Positions 55,094 to 64,000 of a stretch of 64,000 bases of DNA are shown piece by piece. A program made the position numbers and the translations under genes. Origin of the DNA: Dryocosmus kuriphilus. Its lineage: Eukaryota; Arthropoda; Insecta; Hymenoptera; Cynipidae. The notes under the pieces are model-generated. The model saw only the letters and a program-made list of their open reading frames with translations, had not been told where the DNA came from and did no database searches. How positions within the stretch are numbered: the stretch's first letter is position 1; every line of letters begins with the position of its first letter. Where the stretch lies: positions 191,396,001 to 191,460,000 of the forward strand of contig CM076190.1 in NCBI GenBank assembly GCA_038277395.1, read 5' to 3'.

Positions 55094-55725
55094 CGCAGTT
55101 AACTTTAGCGGAATTGTTTCCGGGATCCGAGGGTGTCCGTCTTCCTCCTCTTGAGGTAATTCGAGATCCACTATCATTTGAACGATTATATGCTCATGTT
55201 TTACTAAGATTTAATGGTGAAAATGTGCCGCCGACTCCAATCCATCCAAATTCATCTATTGTAAAAAGGAATCGTATCATCATTGGGGTGTTGGACCGTT
55301 CTGACATTAGACCAGTAACTTCTCCAGATGGCACACCTGATAGCGTATACGACACTGACAAAAACTGCTGGGTGAAACTGAAACCTTTCGAAATGCATCG
55401 ATTGGGCCTGGACCAACGTTTACGACATATTCAATCGATGGATAGAACTTTTGCAGCAGATATTCCAAATATAGATAATGCCCAATACACAAAATTGGCG
55501 GCACAGGTTGAGGCAAGACATGAAGGAATCCTTCGTGCAGACTTTATAATGCAGGCTCAAAGAACGCAAATTGACCAAGGAATCCAGCCAGTAAACCTTC
55601 AAACTTACGAGCAAGCATACGAGCAACAATACGATCGAGCATACCATCGAGCATACATGCGAGCACACAATCGACAACAGCGTTTCCTTCGAAGGTGTTC
55701 CCATCCGATGGTTTGGGGTGAATAG
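55094..55725 (+). CDS. Terminal coding exon of host gene, function unknown
   Basis: The exon opens after a clean acceptor (TTCTTTTTTCAG) in phase 1: two bases (CG) complete a codon begun upstream, then QLTLAELFPGSEGVRLPPLE and 189 further residues run to a TAG at 55723. There is no ATG at the exon start, so it is an internal or terminal exon, not a whole gene. The protein has a Pro-rich middle (NGENVPPTPIHPNSS), a charged central part, and a C-terminal repeat of Ala-Tyr/Arg units (YEQAYEQQYDRAYHRAYMRA) that comes from a ~12-15-bp DNA repeat with core CGAGCATAC. No signal peptide, membrane segment or known domain is visible in this exon. Its incoming phase equals the outgoing phase of all five candidate microexons on the same strand, which suggests it is their 3' exon. 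Base composition is richer in GC than its flanks. Confidence 0.75.
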
Positions 55726-55890
55726 AATTTTAACCATTTTAGTGTAAAATTTCAGGCGTAATGAAATAGCTGAAGCCCAGGAATACTACACATACGCATT
55801 AGAAAGTGTGAGAATTTTAAGTTACGCTGCTTATATTGAATATCTAAAGTGTTAGTACACAAAAATTTGAATAAATACTGTTTGCCAAAT
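55726..55890 (+). other. 3' UTR of the terminal exon
   Basis: AT-rich sequence after the stop codon, containing an AATAAA at 55870-55875. Confidence 0.55.
55870..55875 (+). terminator. Poly(A) signal AATAAA
   Basis: Canonical hexamer ~145 bases after the stop codon of the terminal exon. Confidence 0.55.
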
Positions 55891-56179
55891 GAAGCATACG
55901 AATTTTTATTTCATAAAATGAAAAAATATTCTTGAAAAATATTGCATTCTCCTAATCGTTAAAAAAGATGAATGTATTCGCATAGAACATTTTACGAGTG
56001 ATGAATCAGGTGTTTATAAAACGATATTTTAAACATTTAGCAGTTTTTTAATATTAGGCGGCTCCTTTTATGGTCGCTGTAATATCTAAACACACCTTAT
56101 TTAATTTTAAACTTCTTCCAAGGAATATAATGCACAAACGTAATTTTGTTTAGCTTAGAAAAAAGGCTGAGACAGCAAG

Positions 56180-56380
56180 ACCGGTGTTATCTTTCTATTT
56201 ATTTTTCTGGCAAAGGTGTTTACAGTGCTTGACACGTTACCAGCCAAAAGTAATACGTTACCGTTACTTCCTAAAAACTCACAACGCGTTGCCGTTATCG
56301 CTACCGTTACCTTTTGAAAATAATAACGCGATACCACTACTGATGAAATGTAATGCCTTACTTTAACGTTACTTTAAAGA
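56180..56380. repeat. ACGTTACCGTTA-type simple repeat
   Basis: Irregular CGTTAC / CGTTAT / GCTACC phrases over ~180 bp, with no gene. Confidence 0.45.
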
Positions 56381-56399
56381 AAGTTCAATGGACCATTTT

Positions 56400-58350
56400 A
56401 AGTTTCCAAAAGGTTTAGATAGTTAATTTCTTGAATTGAAAATGTTTTAAGAGTTCAGAGTTATATTTCGATTTGTCTAAATTATTAAAGAGGTACATTT
56501 TAACAATCTGTAAACACTTTTCAGTTAACAATATTATAATCTATAAGCCACAGTCTTTGCAAAGAATTTGTATTTTTCTAAAAAATGTAGTTTTTTAAAT
56601 GCTATCATTCAAATGACGTATTTTTCATATTTTCAATAAAATTCGTAGAAACCTCTTGAAATATATTCATCCGTTTTTATTTCCTTGAATTATTTGAATT
56701 CTAGAATTCCGCTGAAATCCTATAAAACATCTTAAAATCCCTTAATGTTTTTAAATACCCAAAAATCTATCAAATACATAAGGGTCCAAGGAATTCCTTG
56801 AAATCTTTGATGATCCGAGAAAATTTTTTTAAATTCTTTGAAATTTTTTAAATATCTTGAAAATCTTTTTAATCGTAGAAATTTTTGTAACGCTTTGAAA
56901 ATTTTTAAATCTGAGACTAATGAAAAATCACGAAAAAATAAATTGCGAATATAAGAATCAGCAAAAAGGAAAATTTTCGAATATACAAATTAAAAAAAAA
57001 AATAAAATTTACGAAATTTAGCATACAAGGACTTTAATTATATCGATATAAAACAATCGCAAATTACACAAGTAACGAATTTAGAAAATAACAGAAGATT
57101 AAGTTTGCTGAACTCTTAAATTTACGAAATATACAATCAACGAATTAGAAAATTCACGAATTAATATTCCCCAATAAAATTTTAAATTACCGAATTTTAA
57201 TATTGTCGAATTATTAAATTTACGAATTATATAAAAAAACTAAAGAATTAGGAAATTAAAAAATTAGACTTCTCCAAATTCTTAAATTCCAGAATTATAT
57301 GATGTCTGAAATTTGGAGTTTCTGAGATTAAAGCTGCTGAAAAAATGTAATAATTTAAGAATCAACAATACATACATATTATTTGGAGACTAATGAAAGA
57401 TAACTTAAAAATAAATACCAAATATAAAAATCAACAACAAAGAAAATTGTAGAAAATACAAATTAACAAATTAAAAAAATTTGCAAAATTTAAAATAATA
57501 AGCTTTTAATCACCGAAGAATAAAAATCCCGAATTTTCAAGATTTCAGTTTCGTTAATATAATTGAGAAACTCGTAATCTTATTATTTCTGCAATTTTAA
57601 ATTTCGTAAATTTACTAATTCGTTAATTTTATAGTTCGTCAGTTAAATAGTTTGGGAAATTTAAATTTCGGACATTTTTACATTCGTTCTTTTTACAATT
57701 TAAGACTTTTAGTTTTCGATAATTAAAAACCTTGTTATTTTATATCTTGTAAATTTTATAATTCGTCAATTTGCATTTTCAATAATTTCCTTTTTTGTTA
57801 TTTCGAATATTCGACATTTACTTTTTCATTCATTTTAATTGTTGTCATTAATATTTTTTCAGAATTTAATTTAATAAATAATAAAGGAACTTTTAATTAT
57901 AAAATTCAAAAATGCCAGCTATAGCGCTTCAAATTCTTTATTCGTAATTAATAATGATTCAAACTGAGATCAAAATTTGACTTTCATACTGAAGTTAAAA
58001 TGTTTGTATATTTATAGTTGATTAAATTATAAAAGTTAACTGTTCAAGTGTTTCATTGTTAGTTTTAAAATTCAAAATAATTGATGAATTTTATTTAAAT
58101 ATATATATATATATATATTAATAAATAATATGTTTTTAATCATAATTTTTATTAATAATCCATTCGGTATGTATGTCTTCTTTATTTTTCATTTGCAATT
58201 TTAAATTTCGTGAATTTAAGAATTCGTGAATTTAAGAATTTGTGGCAAATGAACAATTTCTTCATCTTATAACACTTTGGTCTTATTATAAAATATGGAA
58301 ATTTAATAATTTGTCTATTGAAAATTTAGAAAAATTAAAAAAAATTATTA
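56400..58350. other. AT-rich low-complexity DNA
   Basis: ~80% A+T with recurring AAATTTACGAAATT and TTTAAATTCGTxAATTT phrases and an (AT)n run at 58100-58118. No frame, RNA or mobile element is recognised. Confidence 0.5.
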
Positions 58351-59165
58351 TTATAGTTTGAGGTTCGAAATCGGAAGCTCCATCAGTGTAGCCACACGTA
58401 ATGGACTGTCAGGTCACAATTTGCTGTATATAGGGCACTATCGGGTCTGTTAAGAATAAATATTATTTTTGCAACAATTTTCCCCGAAGAGACATCAGAG
58501 CGAATATATCACAAGTGTCAATGTATAAAATGCATCCACATCGGCAGCAGAAAAAAAATATCGATATTTTAATATTTGCTGTTTTTCCGCGCATAAAAGA
58601 AATATTGCACTAGAAATTCATTACAAGAGTAATACTAAAAATAAACAATTATTGTTACCATATTTAATTAATAATGATATTTGAAGAGTCTATAAATCTG
58701 TGTTTAAATTTAAAATTAGATGACGATTCATTCAAATTGAGTTGGATTATTTATCAATTCACTTGTATCAAACGTGCTTTGAAGCATTTTTCCGTTTGAT
58801 TAAAATAGCTCTAATTAGCTTTAGTCGAAAATAATTGTAGAACTTGAGAAATGCTTAAATACTGTACACGACCTTTCCAAAAATCTAATGTTTGTAAAAT
58901 GAAATTACTAATACAGCCCTTGCATCTTTTGACACATATAAAATGCGTATAACATAAGAAAATATGTTTACCTACCGTTTGTCAAAGATACCTGTTTTTT
59001 ATTTCAAATTTTAAATAAACATAAAAGTATATTATTGAGCAACAGAAAGAAAGTAAATATCTAAAGTGGAAGAAAAAATGTATGTCAAAATCAAGGATTT
59101 CATTGCTCTAGGCGATTCAAGAAATTTAATAGTTCATTGTGAGAAAATTTGAAGAGCCTCATATA

Positions 59166-60117
59166 CGAGGCACGTCCAGAAAGTACTGGTACTGTACTCG
59201 TACTCTCACAGCTGTAGGGAATACTTTTTCGACATGTTCGCAACACTGCCGCGTAGCCTGACCCCTCCCCTTCAAAACGAGACCAATCCGAGGTTAGTGT
59301 GTTGAAAACTCTTGAAGCAGTAGCATCTCGTGCGAAAAATGGCGATAGTATCTCCCGCCAAGTGAGAAATTCGCGCCGTCATTCGCTACCTCGTTGTGAA
59401 GGGAAAAGCTCCAGTTGAGATTTATAATGAGGTGAAAACTGTTTATGGTAATGAAGCTATGAATCGTACGAGTGTGTGCAAGTGGTGTCGCGAATATAAA
59501 AATGGTCGTACTTCCGTGCATGACGATCTGAGGAGCGTAAGACCTTCAACTTTGATTGACGAACTTGTGGAAAAAATCGAGATTGCGGTCCTTGATGATC
59601 GCAGATTGACGTTAGATGATCTTTCTGCGATGTTTCCGCACATCTCCAGATCCCTGTTACACGAAACAATCACAGAAACTCTGGGATATCGGAAAATGTC
59701 TGCGAGTTGGGTCCCAAACAGCTGACAATGCCAAACCTCAGACGGCCAACGCCACGAAGCAACTCCTGGACTCTTTTGGATGGGACATTTTGAACCACCC
59801 CCCGTATTCCCCTGACATAGCCCCTTCAGATTTCCATCTCTTCACATCCCTGAAGGTGCACATGGGTGGAAAAAAGCTTTCAACGGACGATGAGTTGAAG
59901 GGGGAGGTGGAGAAGTGTGCGAAAAAACTGGCGGGAGACTTCTTCAAGGCAGGCACCAAAAAATTAATCCCGCGGCCCACCAATCGCATCGAGAGGGATG
60001 GTGACTGTCGAAAAATAACTTACATATGTACGAGTGTAACCAATTATGTTTTTGTTTTAATAAATTTTTTTTGAAGCCTACATAAATTGAGTATACTTAC
60101 TTTCTGGACGTGCCTCG
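59166..60117 (+). mobile_element. Mariner-like element, internally deleted
   Basis: Perfect 20-bp inverted ends (CGAGGCACGTCCAGAAAGTA) flanked by TA (59164-59165, 60118-60119). At 952 bp it is ~350-400 bp shorter than a full mariner. The TIRs and transposase differ from copies 1 and 2, so it is another lineage. Related repeat units without it show a single uninterrupted site (near 61400, inverted). Confidence 0.9.
59339..60074 (+). pseudogene. Mariner transposase, deleted derivative
   Basis: Begins MAIVSPAK then a stop at codon 9, followed by EIRAVIRYLVVKGKAPVEIY and the helix-turn-helix region (CREYKNGRTSVHDD, RLTLDDLSAMFPHISRSLLH). Near 59720 (after SASWVP) the sequence jumps to ADNAKPQTAN in another frame, deleting the first catalytic Asp block. 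The second and third Asp (DNAKPQTAN and YSPDIAPSDFHLF) remain, with 34 residues between them. Confidence 0.85.
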
Positions 60118-61814
60118 TATGTTAAGCAGTTTACAGGAAGTAATTAAAATATGTATAAAAAAAAAACATTACAAGACTTTTTCTCTTAAAGGATTTTTTA
60201 TTTCGCATCATTATATGCATATATAGGCAAAGGCCTATGTGGGTCACAATTTGCTGTTTATCGGGCACTATCGGGTCTGTCAAGGATAAATATTATTTTT
60301 GGAACCACGATCAACAAATTATGCATAAAAATGTTTAAACAGACATCAGAAAGAAAATATATAAAAATTCTATATATGAAAAGCATCAATATCAGAAGAA
60401 ATATTAGTTCTTTAATATTTGCTGTTTTCCCTTGCATATACGAATAAAGAAATCATATAAAGGAATATTGCACTAGAAACTTAATAGGAAAGTAATATTA
60501 AAAATACATGATAATTTTTATTAGATTTTCATAATTATAAAAATTGATAAGAGAAATGAAAATATGGGTCACAGATTTAAATCGTAAATCCAATTTTCAA
60601 TCTAAAAATTTTCGACCTCTGCTTATGTTAATCCGCGTTCGAATCGGGAATTGGATAAGGATTCATTACTCCATTAAAATTCACTTTTCAAAAACATAGA
60701 CTATATTGTTAAAGCATTTCCTAATAATTCCTGTAATTATTTTATATTTGAATTAATCGAAGCTGCTTAAATCATTCGGAAAAAGATCTTCGTCACGTTT
60801 GATACAAATGAATTGAGAATCAACCCAGCTGAATCCGAATGAATCCTAATCTAATCTTCAATACGAAGACGGAGTAATATAAACCGGGTTAGGATCTTTT
60901 TGGATTTATAGTGGCTTCTGGATTCAAATCTGCTACCAACTATTTTATTTTGTTTATCAAATTTCATTATTATTGAAATCTAATAACCGCGTCTACTTGT
61001 TTTTAGAATTTCTTCCGTATTAAGTTTCTAGTGAAATATTTCTTTTATACGATTTCTTTATTCGTATATACAAGAAAAAACGACAGATATTAAAGAATTG
61101 ATATTTCTCCTGATATTGATATTGATGCTTTTCATACATAGACATATGAAATATTTTGTTTCTGATGTCTCTTTAAAAGTTTTTATGCATAATTTGTACA
61201 ACATAGTTGCAAAAGTAATGTTTATTCTTGACAGACCCGATAGCGCCCGATGAACAGGAAATTGTTACCCGACATAGGTCTTTGTGTGTATATGCATACT
61301 CGCATAATGATGCAAAATAAAAAATCCTTCAACAGGAAAAGTCTGGTAATATTTTTTTTATATATATATATGAATTATTTCCTATAAACTGATTAGCATC
61401 TATGAAGCTCTTCTACTTTCTTCTTGATAATGAACCATTTAATTTTTTTCATTGCCTAGAACAATGAAATCCTTGATTTTGATACAGATTTTTTCTTTCA
61501 CTTTGGATATTTACTTTTTTCTGTTGTTGAATAATAAATTTTTATGTTGATTTAAAATTTGAATTAAAAAACATGTTTCCTTGGGGAACGGTAGGAAAAT
61601 ATATTTTCTTACGTTATACACATTTTATATCTGTCAAAAGATGCAAGGGCTGTATCAATAATGTCATTTTACAAATGTTAACTTTATGAAAAGATTATGT
61701 ACAGTGTTTAAGCATTTCTCAATTTCTATAATTATCTTCTACTAAAACTAATCCGAGCTCTTCTAAATCAATCGGAAAAATGCTTCAAAGCACGTTTGAT
61801 ACAAGTGGATTGAT

Positions 61815-61832
61815 AAATAATCCAGGTCAATT
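61815..61832. repeat. Left 18-bp target-site duplication of insertion B
   Basis: AAATAATCCAGGTCAATT, identical to 62715-62732. The related empty unit (inverse of ~58745-58765) has this site once, as AAATAATCCAACTCAATT. Confidence 0.85.
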
Positions 61833-61867
61833 CCAGTGAGACGCGCTACCAATTGAGCCACCACGAA
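61833..61867 (-). ncRNA. 5' half of a tRNA-like module (truncated)
   Basis: On the minus strand, TTCGTGGTGGCTCAATTGGT starts the module (box A TGGCTCAATTGG), which ends at the insertion border within the anticodon loop (...CACTGG). The leader AAGTTCTAAAATTTTCACTG precedes it. Confidence 0.65.
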
Positions 61868-62451
61868 CCAACAGTGAAAATTTTAGAACTTGTACATATT
61901 TACACGATTTTGATGGAAAGATTCAGCGAAGACTGTATTACGTCAATACACATATAATCATTATTTAGATTTTAATATGGTAAGTGTCTGAGTAGAATTA
62001 ATATTAGAATTCTTATAAGATGGAAACTGACATACTTCAGACAAATTCGTTGAGTATTTAGAGGAGTTGAAAAGCAGAAATCTACTTTATCGGAACTCAT
62101 GATACTTTTTCACGATTTTTAAATAAAATGCGAAATATACCATTTTTCCAAAAAACTCACCGGTGATTTTTTAGAAAAATTATATATTTCGGATTTTATT
62201 TAAAAATCGCGAAAAAAATATCATGAGTTCCGATAAAGTAGATTTCTGCTTTTCAACTCCTCTGAATACTCAAAGAATTTGTCTGAAGTATGTCAGTTTC
62301 CATCTTATAAGAATTCTAATATTAATTCTACTCAGACACTTACAATATTAAAATGTAAACAATGATTATATGTGTATTGATGTAATACAGTCTTCGCGGA
62401 ATCTTTCCATCAAGATCGTTTAAATACAAGTTCTAAAATTTTCACTATTGG

Positions 62452-62523
62452 ATCGTGGTGGCTCAATTGGTAGCGCGTCACACTGGAATTGAGAAGGTTG
62501 CCGGTTCAAATCCTGTCCACGGT
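62452..62523 (+). ncRNA. tRNA-like module B
   Basis: 72 nt: acceptor ATCGTGG/CCACGGT (7 bp with one G-U), D arm from GCTC, anticodon arm TCACA-CTGGAAT-TGAGA with one mismatch and the anticodon GGA by position, a 5-nt variable loop, and T arm with box B GGTTCAAATCC and one mismatch. Box A is TGGCTCAATTGG. A T6 run follows two bases after the 3' end. Stem mismatches make it a doubtful working tRNA, but both Pol III boxes are intact. Confidence 0.65.
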
Positions 62524-62714
62524 GATTTTTTAGAAAAATTGTACATTTCGGATTTTATTTAATAATCACGAAAAAGTATCATGAGTTCCGATAAAGTAGA
62601 TTTCTGCTTTTCAACTCCTCTGAATACTCAAAGAATTTGTCTGAATTATGGCAGTTTCCATCTTATAAGAATTCTAATATTAATTCTACTCAGACACTTA
62701 CCATATTAAAATCT

Positions 62715-62732
62715 AAATAATCCAGGTCAATT
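62715..62732. repeat. Right 18-bp target-site duplication of insertion B
   Basis: Identical to 61815-61832. It is followed by TGAATGAATCGTAATCTAA, the uninterrupted continuation seen at the empty site. Confidence 0.85.
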
Positions 62733-64000
62733 TGAATGAATCGTAATCTAATTTTCAATCCAAACGCTGATCTACAGACTCATCAAATTTCATTATTAAT
62801 TACATATAATAATAACTGCTTATTTTTAGTATTACTCTCGTAATAAATTTCTAGTGCAATGTTTCTTTTATACGAGAAAAAAAGCAAATATTAAAACATC
62901 GATATTTTTTTCTGATGCTGATGTGGATGCGTTTTATACATCGACATTTGTGATATTTCCGTTCTGATGTCTCTTTGCTATTTTTCGTACATAATTTAGG
63001 GAACATTGTTGCAAAAATAATATTTATTCTTAACAGACCCGATACTGTCCAGTACACAGCAAATTGTGACCTGCCATAGTCCCTTACGTGTGGATACAAT
63101 CATGGAAACATGGAGTGTGTGTTCAATGTATTGAAGATTAATCCAGCTAAATCCGATTAAAATCCGCTTTTCAATACGAACGCGGATTGATATAAACCAA
63201 GCTCTGATTTTGCTACATTAATAATTGAATTCAGCAAACAGCAAATATTAAAATCACGATATTATTTCTGATATAGATATTGATTTGTTTTATACATCGA
63301 CATTTGTGATATGTTCGACCTGTTGTCTCTTCACTAGTTCTCGTACATAATTTGTGGAATATTGTTGCAAAAATAATATTTATTCTAACAGACCCGATAG
63401 TGCCCGATACATAGAAAATTGTGTCCCGACATAGGCCTCTGCGTGTATATGTATATAATGGACAAAATAAAAAATCCTTTAACAGAAAAAATCTGGTAAC
63501 CTTTCTTTATACATATATTAATTATTTCCTACAAACCGATTAACATCTATAAGGCTGTTCTGCTTTTTTCGACAACGAAATATCAAATTCTTTGAATTGC
63601 TTAGAACAATGAAATACATAATTAACGTTATAAGATCTAAGTTGATGCTGTCGAACCGATATATCGGTGTCACACGAATTTTTTTCTTCCAATTGGCGCA
63701 TTTTCTTTTTTTTTTTTTTTGTTGCTAAATAATATATTTTCATGTACATTTAAAAATTGAAATAAAAAGCAGTTATCTTCGACGAAAGGCAGCTGAATAT
63801 ATTTCCTCACGTTATACACATATTATATTTGTCAAAAGATGCAGGTTCTGTATGGATAATTTCATTTTGTAAATTTTATTCTGTCTATGAAAATATCGTG
63901 TATAGAATTTAAGCATTTCCCAATTCCTACAATTATTTTGTACCCAAACTAATCCGAGCTATTCTAAATCAGTCGGAAAAATGCTTCAAAGCACGTATAA

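Larger units (their letters stand above)
58376..60980 (+). repeat. ~0.88-kb repeat, plus-oriented units
   Basis: GGTCACAATTTGCTGT...CACTATCGGGTCTGT begins a unit at 58412 and another at 60242. Subtracting the 954 bp of the mariner and its TA gives a period of ~876 bp. Internal landmarks are TTTAATATTTGCTGTTTT, ATATTGCACTAGAAA and ATGATATTTGAA. The same unit occurs inverted at 61.0-61.83 and 62.73-64.0 kb. Confidence 0.7.
61833..62714. mobile_element. tRNA-bearing inverted insertion B
   Basis: An 882-bp insertion: a minus-oriented unit (61833-~62160) that starts with a 5' half tRNA-like module, then the same unit inverted (~62160-62451), a complete tRNA-like module (62452-62523), and the beginning of a third unit (62524-62714). 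The inversion centre reads ACTCACCGGTGATTTT, i.e. two tRNA 3' ends face to face. It is flanked by 18-bp direct repeats. Units share TCATGAGTTCCGATAAAGTA and TAGAATTAATATTAGAATTC. No protein is encoded. Confidence 0.8.
61000..64000 (-). repeat. ~0.88-kb repeat, minus-oriented units
   Basis: The reverse complement of the 58.4-61.0 kb units: ACAGACCCGATAGxGCCCGAT at ~61237, ~63034 and ~63390. The unit from 61.2 kb is interrupted by the insertion at 61833-62714; the one at 63.03 kb is shortened to ~360 bp. The array runs off the window. Confidence 0.7.

Noticed and set aside
62851..63099. 82-residue minus frame
   Set aside because: It is part of the 0.88-kb repeat and is broken in the other units.
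1..64000. CRISPR array, bacterial operon or phage
   Set aside because: The tandem repeats have no regular unique spacers or cas genes, and the introns, LINEs and mariner elements mark this as eukaryotic DNA.

Overview
The window reads as a eukaryotic chromosome segment, almost certainly from an arthropod and most likely an insect. It is AT-rich, has long intron-like stretches, and is crowded with transposable elements typical of insects: mariner with D,D34D transposase, Ty3/gypsy, BEL/Pao, and three kinds of non-LTR retrotransposon. A hymenopteran is plausible but I cannot prove it. There are no operons, rRNA genes or CRISPR arrays.

Layout. 1-4.07 kb: an element with ~390-bp terminal inverted repeats and no recognised transposase, followed by degenerate tandem repeats to 5.6 kb. 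5.7-7.0 kb: minus-strand LINE remnant (endonuclease plus start of RT). 7.5-12.1 kb: minus-strand gypsy element lacking RT/RNase H, its gag split by an intact mariner (9899-11221). 12.85-14.44 kb: an inverted tandem array carrying four tRNA-like modules. 14.68-15.98 kb: second mariner copy, frameshifted. 16-19 kb: AT-rich sequence with two candidate microexons. 19.2-27.5 kb: plus-strand decayed gypsy with LTRs swollen by a ~46-bp minisatellite. 28-30 kb: intron-like DNA. 29.9-38.5 kb: minus-strand gypsy with a second, cellular-type RNase H, invaded by an R1/LOA-like LINE. 38.5-41 kb: two more candidate microexons. 41-47.5 kb: repeats and LINEs with (TTA)n tails. 49.05 kb: fifth candidate microexon. 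49.7-54.1 kb: minus-strand BEL/Pao element. 55.09-55.73 kb: a well-formed terminal coding exon with poly(A) signal. 58.4-64 kb: a ~0.88-kb repeat in direct then inverted orientation, interrupted by a deleted mariner and by a second tRNA-bearing insertion.

The only convincing host gene is on the plus strand. Five candidate microexons (30 or 33 nt) lie at 17070, 18286, 38875, 40186 and 49047, each between AG and GT in a duplicated intron unit. Only one reading phase is open in all five, and that phase is the one needed to enter the terminal exon at 55094. I infer a single gene with an expandable array of frame-neutral Pro/Arg/Ser-rich microexons whose introns have been inflated by transposons. 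The 5' exons are not seen.

The second candidate novelty is a pair of insertions (12.85-14.44 kb and 61.83-62.71 kb) built alike: tandem units in inverted arrangement, each carrying a 72-nt tRNA-like module with A and B boxes and a following T-run, sharing a ~25-bp leader but carrying different tRNA bodies, and flanked by 14- and 18-bp direct repeats.
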